Shown: positions 27,883 to 36,784, counted from the first letter of the stretch. The stretch: 64,000 nt of DNA from Sphingomonas jatrophae (GCF_900113315.1 NZ_FOZG01000002.1:248001-312000), one strand, 5' to 3'. The notes: generated by a model from the letters alone, not told the origin. Made by a program: numbers and translations.

Positions 27883-29853
27883 TTGCAAGCTCGCTGGCAA
27901 AATCGTCTATCAGCTGCCGTGGCCATCGCGCCCGTCGTCGTGGTGCTCGGGCCTGCGGCAGAGGCGCAGAACAGACCTCCCGAAGTTGAAGCCGAGGAGC
28001 CCGAGGAGATTGTCGTTCAGGCGACGCGCAGCGGCCGCCGCGTTCAGGATGAGCCGATCCGCGTTGAGGTGCTGAACCGCGAGGAGATCGAGGAGAAACT
28101 CCTGATGCGCCCCGGCAACATCGCGATGCTGGTGAGCGAGACGCCTGGCCTTCGCGTGCAGACGACCTCGCCGGGTCTGGGCGCCGCGAACGTCCGCGTG
28201 CAGGGGTTGAAGGGGCGCTACACCCAGATCCTTGCGGATGGCCTGCCGCTTTATGGCGGTCAGACGCCGGCGCTCGGCCTGCTCCAGATCGCCCCGACCG
28301 ACCTACGACAGGTGGAGATCATCAAGGGGGCCGCGTCTGCGCTCTACGGTCCCTCGGCGTTGGGCGGCGTCGTGAACCTAGTGTCGCGCCGACCGACGGC
28401 CGAGCCGCAGGGCGAGCTGCTGTTGAACGCGACCAGCCGCGACGGCCAGGACGTGACCGGCTATGCCGCGGCTCCCGTCACGAGTGCCCTCGGCGCATCA
28501 TTGACCGCGGGCCTCAACCGGCAGGATCGCCGCGACATCGACGCCGACGGCTGGGCCAGCCTGCCGGGCTATCGTCGCTGGACACTGCGTCCGCGTCTAT
28601 TCTGGGAAGGGGCGAGCGGGGCCGAAGCGCTGCTGACCGTCGGGGCTCTAGGGGAGCATCGTGCCGGCGGCACGCTGCCGGGACGCACGGTCGCAGATGG
28701 CAGCGCCTTTCCCGAACAGCAGCGCAGCCGGCGCTACGACGCGGGGGTGAACGCCCAGCTTCCCGTCGCCGGCTGGGCGACGCTCCACCTGCGCATGTCT
28801 GGCGTCACCCAATCGCACCGGCGCCGCTTCGGCGACGTCGTCGAGCACGATCGTCACCGGACGCTGCTTACCGAGGTATCACTTGGTGGCGGACAAGGCG
28901 CCACGCGCTGGCTGGCAGGCGCCGCTTACCAGAATGACGCCTATCGCTCGCGCACGTTTCCGGTGTTCGACTATAGCTACCATGTGCCGGCCCTCTTCGC
29001 ACAGGCCGAGCACACCCTGGCGTCGCGCCTCACGCTCGCAGCGAGCGGGCGCGTCGACGACCATAGCGATTATGGCACGCGGTTCAGCCCTCGCCTTTCC
29101 GCACTGTTCAGACCCGGTCCTTGGACCTTGCGCGCATCTCTCGGCCGCGGCTTTCATGCGCCGACTCCGTTCGTGGAAGAGATCGAGGCGGCCGGCCTTT
29201 CGCGGCTGGAGCCCCTACGCGATCTGCGGGCCGAGACCGCTGACAGCGCCAGCATCGATGTCGGCTATGCACGCGGCCCGGTCGAAGGGAACGTAACGCT
29301 GTTCGGATCGGACATCGATCATGCCGTTCAGGTGCAGGACGTGAGCAGCGACCGCGTCGGGCTGGTCAACGCCGCGGGCGTCACCCGCACCCGCGGGGCC
29401 GAGCTTTTGCTGCGCTATCGCTGGCAGGCAGTGACGCTGACCGGCAGCTATGTGCATACCGACGCACGCGAGCCGGACCCGGACAGCGGTGGGCGCCGCG
29501 CGGTGCCGCTGACCCCGCGTGATACGGCCGGATTAACCGCGGTGTGGGAGCGGCACGGCCGCAGCCGCTTCGGCCTCGAAGCCTATTACACCGGCCGCCA
29601 GTCGCTTGAGGACGATCCCTACCGTTCTCGGAGTCGACCTTACTTCCAGCTTGGCGCGATGGGCGAGATCATGCTGGGCCGTGCCAGCCTGTTCCTCAAC
29701 GCGGAGAACCTGCTGAACGTGCGCCAAACCCGCTACGCCCCGCTGCTGCGCCCTCGCCGGGCTCCCGACGGCGCTTGGACGGTAGACGCCTGGGCGCCGC
29801 TGGACGGCTTCACCGTGAACGGCGGTTTGCGGCTGCGGTTCGGCGCTGAGTAG
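27883..29853 (+). CDS. TonB-dependent outer membrane receptor
   Basis: The 656-residue product starts at a TTG at 27883 with AGGGGT upstream. A signal peptide ends at AEA-QN. A plug domain follows (EIVVQATRSGRRVQDEPIRVEVLNRE, IKGAASALYGPSALGGVVNL in pieces), then a 22-strand-type barrel ending with an aromatic-poor terminus (GLRLRFGAE). Such receptors take up chelated metals or other scarce compounds across the outer membrane using TonB. The MerR-type operator upstream and merR gene seven bases downstream suggest metal-dependent expression. The substrate cannot be named. Confidence 0.92.
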   Translation: MQARWQNRLSAAVAIAPVVVVLGPAAEAQNRPPEVEAEEPEEIVVQATRSGRRVQDEPIRVEVLNREEIEEKLLMRPGNIAMLVSETPGLRVQTTSPGLGAANVRVQGLKGRYTQILADGLPLYGGQTPALGLLQIAPTDLRQVEIIKGAASALYGPSALGGVVNLVSRRPTAEPQGELLLNATSRDGQDVTGYAAAPVTSALGASLTAGLNRQDRRDIDADGWASLPGYRRWTLRPRLFWEGASGAEALLTVGALGEHRAGGTLPGRTVADGSAFPEQQRSRRYDAGVNAQLPVAGWATLHLRMSGVTQSHRRRFGDVVEHDRHRTLLTEVSLGGGQGATRWLAGAAYQNDAYRSRTFPVFDYSYHVPALFAQAEHTLASRLTLAASGRVDDHSDYGTRFSPRLSALFRPGPWTLRASLGRGFHAPTPFVEEIEAAGLSRLEPLRDLRAETADSASIDVGYARGPVEGNVTLFGSDIDHAVQVQDVSSDRVGLVNAAGVTRTRGAELLLRYRWQAVTLTGSYVHTDAREPDPDSGGRRAVPLTPRDTAGLTAVWERHGRSRFGLEAYYTGRQSLEDDPYRSRSRPYFQLGAMGEIMLGRASLFLNAENLLNVRQTRYAPLLRPRRAPDGAWTVDAWAPLDGFTVNGGLRLRFGAE

Positions 29854-29860
29854 GAGGCAC

Positions 29861-30262
29861 ATGCTGACGATTGGCGATCTGGCGAAGGCGACCGCCACCA
29901 AGGTCGAGACGATCCGCTACTATGAACGGATCGGGCTGTTGCCCCGCCCGGCACGCACCACGGGCAACTATCGCTCCTATGGCGAGCCTGAGCTAGCCCG
30001 GCTCTCCTTCATCCGCCGCGCCCGCGATCTCGGCTTCTCGCTGGATCAGGTGCGGGCGCTGCTCAGTCTGTCGGATGATCGCGGGCAAGACTGTGCGGCG
30101 ATCGATCAGATCGCTGGCGAGCACCTCCGGGCCGTCGACCAGAAGCTCGCCGACCTTGTAGCGCTGCGCCGCGAGCTGAAAGCCGTGATCGACTCGTGCG
30201 ACGGCGGCACGGTGGCGGAGTGTCGGATGATCGAAGCGCTCGCGCCGTCGGCTGAGGCTTGA
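29861..30262 (+). CDS. MerR-family metal-responsive regulator
   Basis: The 133-residue product has the MerR winged helix-turn-helix (TIGDLAKATATKVETIRYYERIGLL), a dimerisation helix containing Cys (DCAAIDQI), and a C-terminal loop SCDGGTVAEC with two cysteines eight apart, as in CueR; the extra helix cysteine resembles ZntR/MerR. These point to sensing a soft or divalent metal ion. It is co-transcribed with the TonB receptor and probably acts at the operator at 27809-27839. Which metal it binds is open. Confidence 0.92.
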   Translation: MLTIGDLAKATATKVETIRYYERIGLLPRPARTTGNYRSYGEPELARLSFIRRARDLGFSLDQVRALLSLSDDRGQDCAAIDQIAGEHLRAVDQKLADLVALRRELKAVIDSCDGGTVAECRMIEALAPSAEA

Positions 30263-30357
30263 TGATTGGCACTGGGTAAAGTGCGGTGGGAGGCGCGTCC
30301 GCAGGCCGGACACCATCGACCTTCATCGTGCGGTGTCCAGCTGCCGGTTCGATCAGA

Positions 30358-30684
30358 TCAACGCGTTGGATGTTGGCCCTCGATGTCCTCGTCTTCGCCG
30401 GGGCGGCATATTCGATAGCCAACCCCCATGATGTAGCGGCCGATGCCCTCGATACCGCGGTCGCATGCCTCGCGGACAACTAGGCGTAGATGGCCATCGA
30501 GCTTCGAGCAACGCACCTCCTGGATGAGAAGGCCGCGAGATCGAACGCCGCGCCCGCGGCAGTCCTCATCATAGAGGCGCTGCGCTGTCTCCATGGTCCA
30601 GGCGAACATGACGGTGACATCGTTCCCACGCTCCCACGTCGCCCAAAACTTCGTTAACTTGGGCGTGTTGTGCTGATCGCTCAC
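30358..30684 (-). CDS. Hypothetical protein, island gene pair (second)
   Basis: The 108-residue product is unrecognised. It is a soluble protein with several Trp in the first half (FWATWERG, FAWTMETAQRLYDEDCRGRG) and Cys scattered through the sequence without a clear metal-site spacing. Its ATG overlaps the stop of the gene to its right by four bases, so the two are translationally coupled. Codon use looks like a real gene. No function is proposed. Confidence 0.6.
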   Translation of the reverse strand: MSDQHNTPKLTKFWATWERGNDVTVMFAWTMETAQRLYDEDCRGRGVRSRGLLIQEVRCSKLDGHLRLVVREACDRGIEGIGRYIMGVGYRICRPGEDEDIEGQHPTR

Positions 30685-30971
30685 GCCCGATCATCCCCAC
30701 CGAGTGACCAGTCGGCGGGTGCGATTAGCCATCCCGACTGGGGATCGAACGTCCCAATGCCCGCGAGCTCGGCGAGGACAGCCTCACGATGATGGCGGGC
30801 GTGCTGGTTGTCTTCGCCCCAGGTGCGCTCGACGACGCTGATGCGGGCCGGTGTCCGACCGTCATGGCACAAGCACCAGGCCATGAACAGGCTTGCAGCA
30901 TGGGGAATGCCGATAGCGAAGATCGTCGCCAGGTGAGTGCCTTCAGTGTCGGTGACGTCGAACATGAGCAT
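30681..30971 (-). CDS. Hypothetical protein, island gene pair (first)
   Basis: The 96-residue product is unrecognised. It begins MLMFDVTDTEGTHLATIFAIG and contains MAWCLCHDGRTPARISVVERTWGE. A second in-frame ATG lies two codons later. It is followed by the overlapping gene at 30358-30684, and both lie between merR and the Rep-like gene on the minus strand. No signal peptide or membrane helix is evident. Confidence 0.6.
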   Translation of the reverse strand: MLMFDVTDTEGTHLATIFAIGIPHAASLFMAWCLCHDGRTPARISVVERTWGEDNQHARHHREAVLAELAGIGTFDPQSGWLIAPADWSLGGDDRA

Positions 30972-31057
30972 GATCGTAAGAGCCTCGTCGTTGTTGCTGA
31001 CGAGATGATCATGCAGGGTGCGATCGAAGAGTGCGGGCGGCTTCTACCGCTTCAAGA

Positions 31058-31828
31058 TTATCCCTCAGTGACCAAGCCCCAAAAGGCTCTTGCGCCGCCG
31101 GTCATGGTGCGGGACATGGTAAACCGCTTTTCACGTAGCCTTGGGTCTGACCGCCGGGTGAACTTGAAAAGGTAGTCGATGTAGGCGGCCTGGAGCTTTC
31201 TGAACTTCCGACCATGTATCGCCCGAGGCACGGTGCTGTAGCCCTTCAGCCCGTGTCCAGCGGCGCGAGCAGCGGCCAACATGACCTTCTCTTCATCTCC
31301 CGCCTCGAACGTCGCAGCACCCCCATGTATGTGCAAGATGGTCGCGTCTCTCGTCCTTGTGCTCCAGCCCTCAATGACGAAGAACCAATCGAGCCTAGGA
31401 CGGACATGCCGATCGAACTCTCGCCGCAGTCGATCCCGCATCATGACCCGTGGGTCCTTGCCCTCAGCCACCCATCTACGTTCCAGGTCGGGATGGACAT
31501 GCATCGTGAAGGTTTGGAACGACCAGATCTCCAAAGTGAACACAGCCAGTTGGGCCTTCATCCACTGCGACAGGTCGTCCCAGTGCGGCATGGGGTTGCC
31601 GTCGGCCTGTTTCCTGACCGGAAAGGTTGTGAGCTTCGTGCCCTTGGGGTGGTCCAGCTTCCCAGCGTATACTGATAACGGCTCGAGCGGTTCACGGTGG
31701 AGCCCGTGTTGACGCTCCGAGAGATGGATGTGCAGCCGCAGAAGTCTGAGGATTTTACGGTCGCGATGAACCCGACGCGCCTCACGGCCGCGTCGAGCGC
31801 GGATTCCACTTTTTCCTCGTTGATTCAC
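31058..31828 (-). CDS. HUH endonuclease-like replication protein
   Basis: The product has about 256 residues from a GTG at 31828; the true start is uncertain because another frame is also open in the first 80 codons. Three segments match the motif order of rolling-circle Rep proteins: FQTFTMHVHP (motif 1), ILHIHGG (HUH metal site, motif 2) and AYIDYLFKFT (motif 3, with a tyrosine followed by lysine). Such proteins nick DNA at an origin. In an integrative element this could support replication after excision or mobilisation. The assignment rests on motifs only. Confidence 0.5.
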   Translation of the reverse strand: MNQRGKSGIRARRGREARRVHRDRKILRLLRLHIHLSERQHGLHREPLEPLSVYAGKLDHPKGTKLTTFPVRKQADGNPMPHWDDLSQWMKAQLAVFTLEIWSFQTFTMHVHPDLERRWVAEGKDPRVMMRDRLRREFDRHVRPRLDWFFVIEGWSTRTRDATILHIHGGAATFEAGDEEKVMLAAARAAGHGLKGYSTVPRAIHGRKFRKLQAAYIDYLFKFTRRSDPRLREKRFTMSRTMTGGARAFWGLVTEG

Positions 31829-31963
31829 AAGCCATTTCGCTGATGGGGCGCGGCGTCTAGGCCGTTCGCGAACGTCTCGCAAGCTAAGGCGATTATGGCG
31901 GACGAGAGCGCCATCCGCAACGCGCAAGCGATCACTGTCGCTAGCGCGCCGCTTGACTACAAG

Positions 31964-33691
31964 TCACCGACGACTAAGGAGATGCTCAAAATTGACCCCT
32001 TTAAAATGAACCTGCTCCATAACGGGCGCTAGAAACCGGACAGTGCCCTGGCGCACCGCACCGTAGCCCGCCGTTGTGCTTTTCTGATCGTGCCCCAGCG
32101 CAACCGCGATCTGGTCATCAACCAGCCCGACCTCCACCCGGAGCCGGTCTGCCAGTTCATGTCTGAAGCTATGTGCGCCTAAACCATCTGCGCCGGCCTT
32201 GACGCCAATGCGCGTGAGATAGTCGCGCCAGAACGCTGAGGGCTCGGCGCCGATCTGGTGGCGATTGTTCGCGACAAGCTCCGGGAACAAGCGGCAATCG
32301 CCGTCAGCCGCACGCCGGTCCTTCACGAACTCGATGAATCCAGCTTCCACGAGCTTCGCATGCGCCATCGAAGCGCGAGACTGCCCTGCCTTCGTCGTCT
32401 GCCCTTTCTCCGGCGCGTGCTGGATGTCTATGATCCACGCGCCGCTATCGTGCTGCGACACGTCTTCGGTGCGAAGCTGCGCCGCCTCGCCGACGCGCAT
32501 GCCGGTGAAGAGGCAAAGCAAGGGTATCCAGTATCGCCAATCGTTCGCGCGGACTTCGCCGGGGCTGTGCTCCTTGCCGTCGGCCTCGAACCCGGTGAAC
32601 AGAGGCGATGCCAGCACCTTGTTCAGCCTTTCCGTGCCAAGCGGCGGGCGCGGGTTCTTGCCGCGCACCTTATCGTGAAACAGGCCGGTGCACGGGTTCG
32701 ACAAGTCCCACCGTTCCTTGATGAGCCAAGCGAACAGCGGCGATATGGTGGATAGGTGCTTGTTCACCGTTGTGAGCGCCGTGCGGGGCATATCAGCGGC
32801 GCGGGCCTTCGCTGCCGCTTCCCGCATCGACAAGCCCCGCATATCGGCCCTGTCGCGCCATTTTGGCGGTAGCTGGCGCAAGGTGTCGCGGTACTCCCGG
32901 ATGTGCTCCGCCTTGATCGACGCTAGAGCACGATCGGCCCCGACAAACTCGACGAACTGCTCAATAACCTTACGATCTTGCTTGAGCGTGTCCTCGCGCT
33001 TGCGACCCTCGGCGAGGCGCTGTTCGGCATAGCGATCGAACAGGTCTAGCAACGCCTCGCCCGGCTTAGCCTTGTCCTGCTCACGCTGGCGCACGCGGGC
33101 AACCAGCGGGCTTTCGGCGGACGCTTCAAGGTCGCCACGCGCGCGCGCATAGCTTGTTTTCAGCGCTGCCATGCGCGCGGCACTCAGGTCGGTAAGGAAC
33201 TGGCGATAAGCCGAGGTGCCGGGTTCAAGGTCCAGCCCCATGCCGGCGATAATGTCCCTTGCCATCCCCTCAACAAGCGAGTGGTCGCCGGTCGTTGCCA
33301 ACGGTGTGAACGCGTTAAGCGCCGCCTCCGTGCGATGCATGTGCCGGCGCCACCCGCCGGGTTGCTGTCGGCGCATGTCGCTTTGCGCCAGCGCCTCGTC
33401 GTGCGCAAACTCTACGGCCAGCCCCTCCAGCTCCGCTCGGGATGGTGTCCGACGTTCTCTCGAGACCAGAGGCAGCGCGGCGAACGTCTGACCTCGCGCT
33501 GTGGCCCAATCCCGCTTCCACTCGTCCAGCACAGCCAATGCACGATCCGATGCGATGCAACGATCGGTCGTGCCCATGGACATGGTTCGCTCCTTGGGCT
33601 TGCCGGGGGCGTGGAGGGCACGCGGAATGGGCACGCGAAGCTGCCAGATGCCGCGCTTACCGCGCTTAACGAGGTAGGTCGCGAGGGACAT
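31964..33691 (-). CDS. Tyrosine recombinase/integrase of the tRNA-Pro island
   Basis: The 575-residue product starts at the ATG at 33691, giving MSLATYLVKRGKRGIWQLRVPIPRAL, an N-terminal domain common in this integrase group. The C-terminal catalytic domain keeps the Arg in LFTGMRVGEAAQL, the HSFRH box and LGHDQKSTTAGYG, with the nucleophilic tyrosine. It lies 123 bp from attR and reads inward. It should catalyse integration into and excision from the tRNA-Pro 3' end. No excisionase gene is evident. Confidence 0.93.
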   Translation of the reverse strand: MSLATYLVKRGKRGIWQLRVPIPRALHAPGKPKERTMSMGTTDRCIASDRALAVLDEWKRDWATARGQTFAALPLVSRERRTPSRAELEGLAVEFAHDEALAQSDMRRQQPGGWRRHMHRTEAALNAFTPLATTGDHSLVEGMARDIIAGMGLDLEPGTSAYRQFLTDLSAARMAALKTSYARARGDLEASAESPLVARVRQREQDKAKPGEALLDLFDRYAEQRLAEGRKREDTLKQDRKVIEQFVEFVGADRALASIKAEHIREYRDTLRQLPPKWRDRADMRGLSMREAAAKARAADMPRTALTTVNKHLSTISPLFAWLIKERWDLSNPCTGLFHDKVRGKNPRPPLGTERLNKVLASPLFTGFEADGKEHSPGEVRANDWRYWIPLLCLFTGMRVGEAAQLRTEDVSQHDSGAWIIDIQHAPEKGQTTKAGQSRASMAHAKLVEAGFIEFVKDRRAADGDCRLFPELVANNRHQIGAEPSAFWRDYLTRIGVKAGADGLGAHSFRHELADRLRVEVGLVDDQIAVALGHDQKSTTAGYGAVRQGTVRFLAPVMEQVHFKGVNFEHLLSRR

Positions 33692-33714
33692 GGACGGCTT
33701 CTCCGTGCAGATGC

Positions 33715-33744
33715 TGTAGCAACTGATAGCACCGCTGCTGTAGC
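33715..33744 (+). repeat. TAGC repeats beside attR, probable integrase arm sites
   Basis: TGTAGC at 33715 and 33739, with a GATAGC between at 33725, mirror the cluster beside attL; the outer copies are 24 bp apart in both clusters. The segment lies immediately upstream of the integrase start, so integrase binding here could also repress its own promoter. Confidence 0.55.
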
Positions 33745-33814
33745 ATGTGGAGTGAAAAACCGGAGAAAGCCGCGACTCCTGCGGACTCCTTGTCAAGGCT
33801 TACAATTGATTCTC

Positions 33815-33834
33815 ATCCTGTCTCCCCGACCATC
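33815..33834 (+). other. attR of the tRNA-Pro genomic island
   Basis: An exact 20-bp copy of the tRNA-Pro 3' end (ATCCTGTCTCCCCGACCATC) lies six bases beyond the end of the chromosomal gene at 33840-34616. Upstream tRNA sequence is absent here, so this is the distal attachment site, not a tRNA gene. Confidence 0.9.
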
Positions 33835-33839
33835 GGGCC

Positions 33840-34616
33840 TCAGCGCAGCTCCGCCTGGATCTCCTTGCCCAGCGTGATCACCTCGTTGAGGCGCTTCTTC
33901 ATCTCCTTGTCGTCCTTCGGGTTCGTCTGGTTCGCCGCAGGCGCCTTGAACTTGCGGTAGAGCGGGTCGAGCGCCGGCTCGGCCTTTGCCGCGAGCGGCA
34001 TCTGCGTGCCCACGCCGCGGACATACTCCTTCCAGAAGTCCGCCCAATCCTCCGGCTGCTTCACCTTCGCCGCCTCGCTCAGCATCTTGGCGACCAGCGG
34101 CTTCACCTTCTGCAGCGCCTGCTGCTTGAACGCCTCGTTCTTCTTGATCGCGACGCGGATCGCGTTGACCTCTTCCTTCATGAACTCGGCGAAATTGCCG
34201 GGCGCCATGGCATAAGCGAGATCGCGCGCGGCGAGGCTGACGCCGGCAGCCGCAGCGGTGGCGCTCTTCGGGATCAGCTTGTCCTTCGCCCAGCCCTCGG
34301 CCACCTTCTTGGCCTCCGTCTCGACCGCCGCGGCCAGCTTGCGTGCGGGCAGCGCCTTGCTGATCTCGCCGTTGACGACCTTCACATACTCCTTGATGTG
34401 ATCCTCGCCGACGCTCGTCCGCCCCACGCCCTTCATCACCTGGTCGAAGCCGAGCTGATCCCACTTGATCTTGCCCCACGCCGCTTCGAGCGCAATCAGC
34501 AGCTTGCCGATGCCAGTGCCGGCATCACCCGACGTGGCGATCTTGGCGACGAGCCCTTTCTTCTTCTGCCAGTTGGAGTTCTTCAGCTCGTCCGGATACT
34601 TGATCGGCAGCGCCAT
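33840..34616 (-). CDS. Helical hypothetical protein
   Basis: The 258-residue product is unrecognised. It is Lys/Ala/Glu-rich and predicted mostly helical, without signal peptide or membrane segment (MALPIKYPDELKNSNWQKKKGL start). It is the first chromosomal gene right of the island; its stop codon lies six bases from attR, so before integration it was convergent with tRNA-Pro. Integration did not interrupt it. Confidence 0.7.
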   Translation of the reverse strand: MALPIKYPDELKNSNWQKKKGLVAKIATSGDAGTGIGKLLIALEAAWGKIKWDQLGFDQVMKGVGRTSVGEDHIKEYVKVVNGEISKALPARKLAAAVETEAKKVAEGWAKDKLIPKSATAAAAGVSLAARDLAYAMAPGNFAEFMKEEVNAIRVAIKKNEAFKQQALQKVKPLVAKMLSEAAKVKQPEDWADFWKEYVRGVGTQMPLAAKAEPALDPLYRKFKAPAANQTNPKDDKEMKKRLNEVITLGKEIQAELR

Positions 34617-34729
34617 GGCTCGTCTCCCCCCTTCACCGCGACACTATGTCCGGCGAGTCGATGACGGAGATTATGCTCGGCCGCGCCCGGCGCGCCAGTG
34701 ACGGACGTCACCGCTCACGCAAAAGTCTT

Positions 34730-35374
34730 TTACAGCCGGTTGCGCCCGTCCGGCAGGTGCGCGCCGAGCAGCAGCACGCCCTCGTCCGCGTCGGAGACCA
34801 TCACCTTGCCGCCCTGCCCGGTCGCGAGGCGATGGACCAGCCACGCCGCCGCCGCCCGCGGGGTGAGCGCCTGCGGGGCCGTCTGGCCGAGCAAAGCGGT
34901 GCGCAGTTCCGGATCGAGCACCAGCCGCGGCCCCTCCGCGCGGACGACGATCTCGCCGCCTTCCGCGCCGACGTCCAGCCGCCCGCCGCGCACCAGCGCG
35001 TCGGCGCCGATCAGCGCGAGGTTCAGCAGGATCTTGATCGCGCCCTTGCCCATCGACGGATCGCTGACCATCCAGCCGAGCGCCACGCGCTTGTCCTGCC
35101 CGAACAGCCCCTCGATCGCAGCGCGCGCCTCGCGCGTGTCGACCGCATCGCCGAAGCCGCCCGCCGCGCCGAAGGCGAGCCGGAAGAATTTCAGCTTGGC
35201 AGCGGATGCCCGCGCGCTTTCGGCCAGCAGCTCCAGCACGCGCGCGCGCAACTCGGGATCATGCTCGTCGGCGAGCAGCTCGACCCCGTTGTTGATCGCC
35301 CCCACGGGCGACAGGAGATCGTGGCAGAGGCGCGAGCAGAGCAGGCTCGCATAATCCACCGCGTCGTCGGTCAT
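34730..35374 (-). CDS. chpT: ChpT-type histidine phosphotransferase
   Basis: The product is 214 residues from the ATG at 35374. The phospho-accepting histidine is His18 in LCSRLCHDLLSPVGAINNGVELL, the motif of alphaproteobacterial ChpT; the rest resembles a degenerate histidine-kinase ATPase-like domain. In Caulobacter, ChpT passes phosphate from CckA to CtrA and CpdR, so a cell-cycle relay role is expected. It follows the M67 protease gene by 28 bp on the same strand. Confidence 0.88.
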   Translation of the reverse strand: MTDDAVDYASLLCSRLCHDLLSPVGAINNGVELLADEHDPELRARVLELLAESARASAAKLKFFRLAFGAAGGFGDAVDTREARAAIEGLFGQDKRVALGWMVSDPSMGKGAIKILLNLALIGADALVRGGRLDVGAEGGEIVVRAEGPRLVLDPELRTALLGQTAPQALTPRAAAAWLVHRLATGQGGKVMVSDADEGVLLLGAHLPDGRNRL

Positions 35375-35402
35375 GGGGTTTCCTCGCGTGTTCGGCGGTG
35401 CG

Positions 35403-35819
35403 TCATGGCCGCGGATCGTCGGCGTGGCAACCACTTGGGGCCGGCAGTTCGACGAACCCGCCGGGATCGAAGCGAAACAGCCGCACCTCCCGGGCCGCGA
35501 CGATCAGCCACAACTGGCCCGGCTGCGCCGCCGCGGCATCGCGGGCGGAGGGTCTGGCCACGCCGTTCGGGTGCGAATGATAGCAGCCGAGCACCGCCGG
35601 CCCACCGTCTCGCGCTGCGCGATGCGCCGCCAACAGGACGGCCGGGTCGACCTCGAACGCCCGCGCCGGATTGGCCGCGACGTTCGCCGCCGGCAGGATC
35701 GCCGTCACCACCTCCCCCGCGCCCAGCAGCAGCCCGCACACCTCGCGGCCCGGATCTGCTGCGGCGAGAACGCGGATTCGTTCCGCCAGCGTTCTTGAAA
35801 TTTGTCGGACCATTCCCAT
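35403..35819 (-). CDS. M67 (JAMM/MPN) family metallopeptidase
   Basis: The 138-residue product contains the JAMM zinc motif: a glutamate in REVCGLLLG, then HSHPNG, and an aspartate eight residues after the serine (SARDAAAAQ). Bacterial stand-alone JAMM proteins resemble the CysO- or ubiquitin-like-processing enzymes; no partner ubiquitin-like gene is visible here. ATG codons at 35819 and 35813 are both possible. It is upstream of chpT and divergent from rluD by 11 bp. Confidence 0.88.
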   Translation of the reverse strand: MGMVRQISRTLAERIRVLAAADPGREVCGLLLGAGEVVTAILPAANVAANPARAFEVDPAVLLAAHRAARDGGPAVLGCYHSHPNGVARPSARDAAAAQPGQLWLIVAAREVRLFRFDPGGFVELPAPSGCHADDPRP

Positions 35820-35830
35820 CTTCCCAACAC

Positions 35831-36784
35831 ATGGACGCGGGGGTGTCGATCACGAAAGCCTTTGTCTCGCCGGATGCGGCGGGATGGCGGCTGGACCGGG
35901 CGCTGGCGGCCGCGCTGCCGACCTTGTCGCGCGAGCGGCTGAAGGCGCTGATCTCCGCCGGCCACGTCTCCAGCAACGGCAGGCCGTATCGTGATCCCGC
36001 CTGGAAGCTGGACGGTGCGCGCGATTTCGACGTGGCGGTGCCCGCCCCCGCGCCCGCACACAATGTGGCGCAGGAGATCCCGCTCGTCATCGCCTATGAG
36101 GACGAGCATCTGATCGTGGTGGACAAGCCCGCCGGGCTGGTCGTCCACCCCGCCGCCGGCAATGCCGACGGCACGCTGGTGAATGCGCTGCTGCATCACT
36201 GCGCGGGCAGCCTGTCGGGCATCGGCGGGGTCGAGCGGCCGGGCATCGTCCACCGCATCGACAAGGATACGTCGGGGCTGATCGTGGCCGCCAAGACCGA
36301 CCGCGCGCATGAGGGGCTGGCGGCGCAGTTCGCGAAGCACAGCATCGACCGGCGCTACAAGGCGATCGTCGGCGGGCGGCCGCTGCCGCCGGCCGGCACG
36401 GTGGACGCAGCCCTCGCACGGTCCACCGCAAACCGGCAGAAGATGGGCATCGTGCCCGAGGGTCGGGGCAAGCGCGCGGTGACGCATTATGCGACGCTCC
36501 AGCCGCTGTTGGGCGCCACGCTCGTGGAGTGCCGGCTGGAGACGGGGCGGACGCATCAGGTGCGCGTGCACATGGCGTCCCGCGGGCATCCGCTGCTCGG
36601 CGATCCGGCCTATGGCCGCACGCGCGCGGAGCATAGCGCGATCCTCGCGCGTTTGGGGTTCAGGCGGCAGGCGCTGCATGCGGCGCGGCTTGGCTTCGTC
36701 CACCCTGTGACAAGCGAGGCTTTGGCATTCGATAGCGAAATGCCGCCGGACATGCAGGACCTGTTCAGCGCGCTTGCGATATAG
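35831..36784 (+). CDS. rluD: Pseudouridine synthase RluD family
   Basis: The product is 317 residues from the ATG at 35831. The N-terminal S4 RNA-binding domain (WRLDRALAAALPTLSRERLKALI) is followed by the RluA-type catalytic domain with the nucleophilic aspartate in HRIDKDTSGL and the LETGRTHQVRVH motif. It modifies 23S rRNA uridines (helix 69 in E. coli RluD). A longer frame upstream has no support. It ends 64 bp before rpoH. Confidence 0.93.
   Translation: MDAGVSITKAFVSPDAAGWRLDRALAAALPTLSRERLKALISAGHVSSNGRPYRDPAWKLDGARDFDVAVPAPAPAHNVAQEIPLVIAYEDEHLIVVDKPAGLVVHPAAGNADGTLVNALLHHCAGSLSGIGGVERPGIVHRIDKDTSGLIVAAKTDRAHEGLAAQFAKHSIDRRYKAIVGGRPLPPAGTVDAALARSTANRQKMGIVPEGRGKRAVTHYATLQPLLGATLVECRLETGRTHQVRVHMASRGHPLLGDPAYGRTRAEHSAILARLGFRRQALHAARLGFVHPVTSEALAFDSEMPPDMQDLFSALAI

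Noticed and set aside
31558-31809. Alternative frame (VESALDAAVRRVGF) at the start of the Rep-like gene
   Set aside because: It has a plausible GTG and ribosome site, but its later part becomes Ser/Arg/Thr-rich like a shadow frame. Kept only as a reason for doubt about the Rep start.
33809-33834. Possible second tRNA-Pro
   Set aside because: Only the last 18 bases of the tRNA are present, with no anticodon or D arm. It is attR.
31058-33834. Prophage or phage satellite
   Set aside because: There is an integrase and a Rep-like gene but no capsid, portal, terminase, tail or phage repressor gene anywhere on the island.
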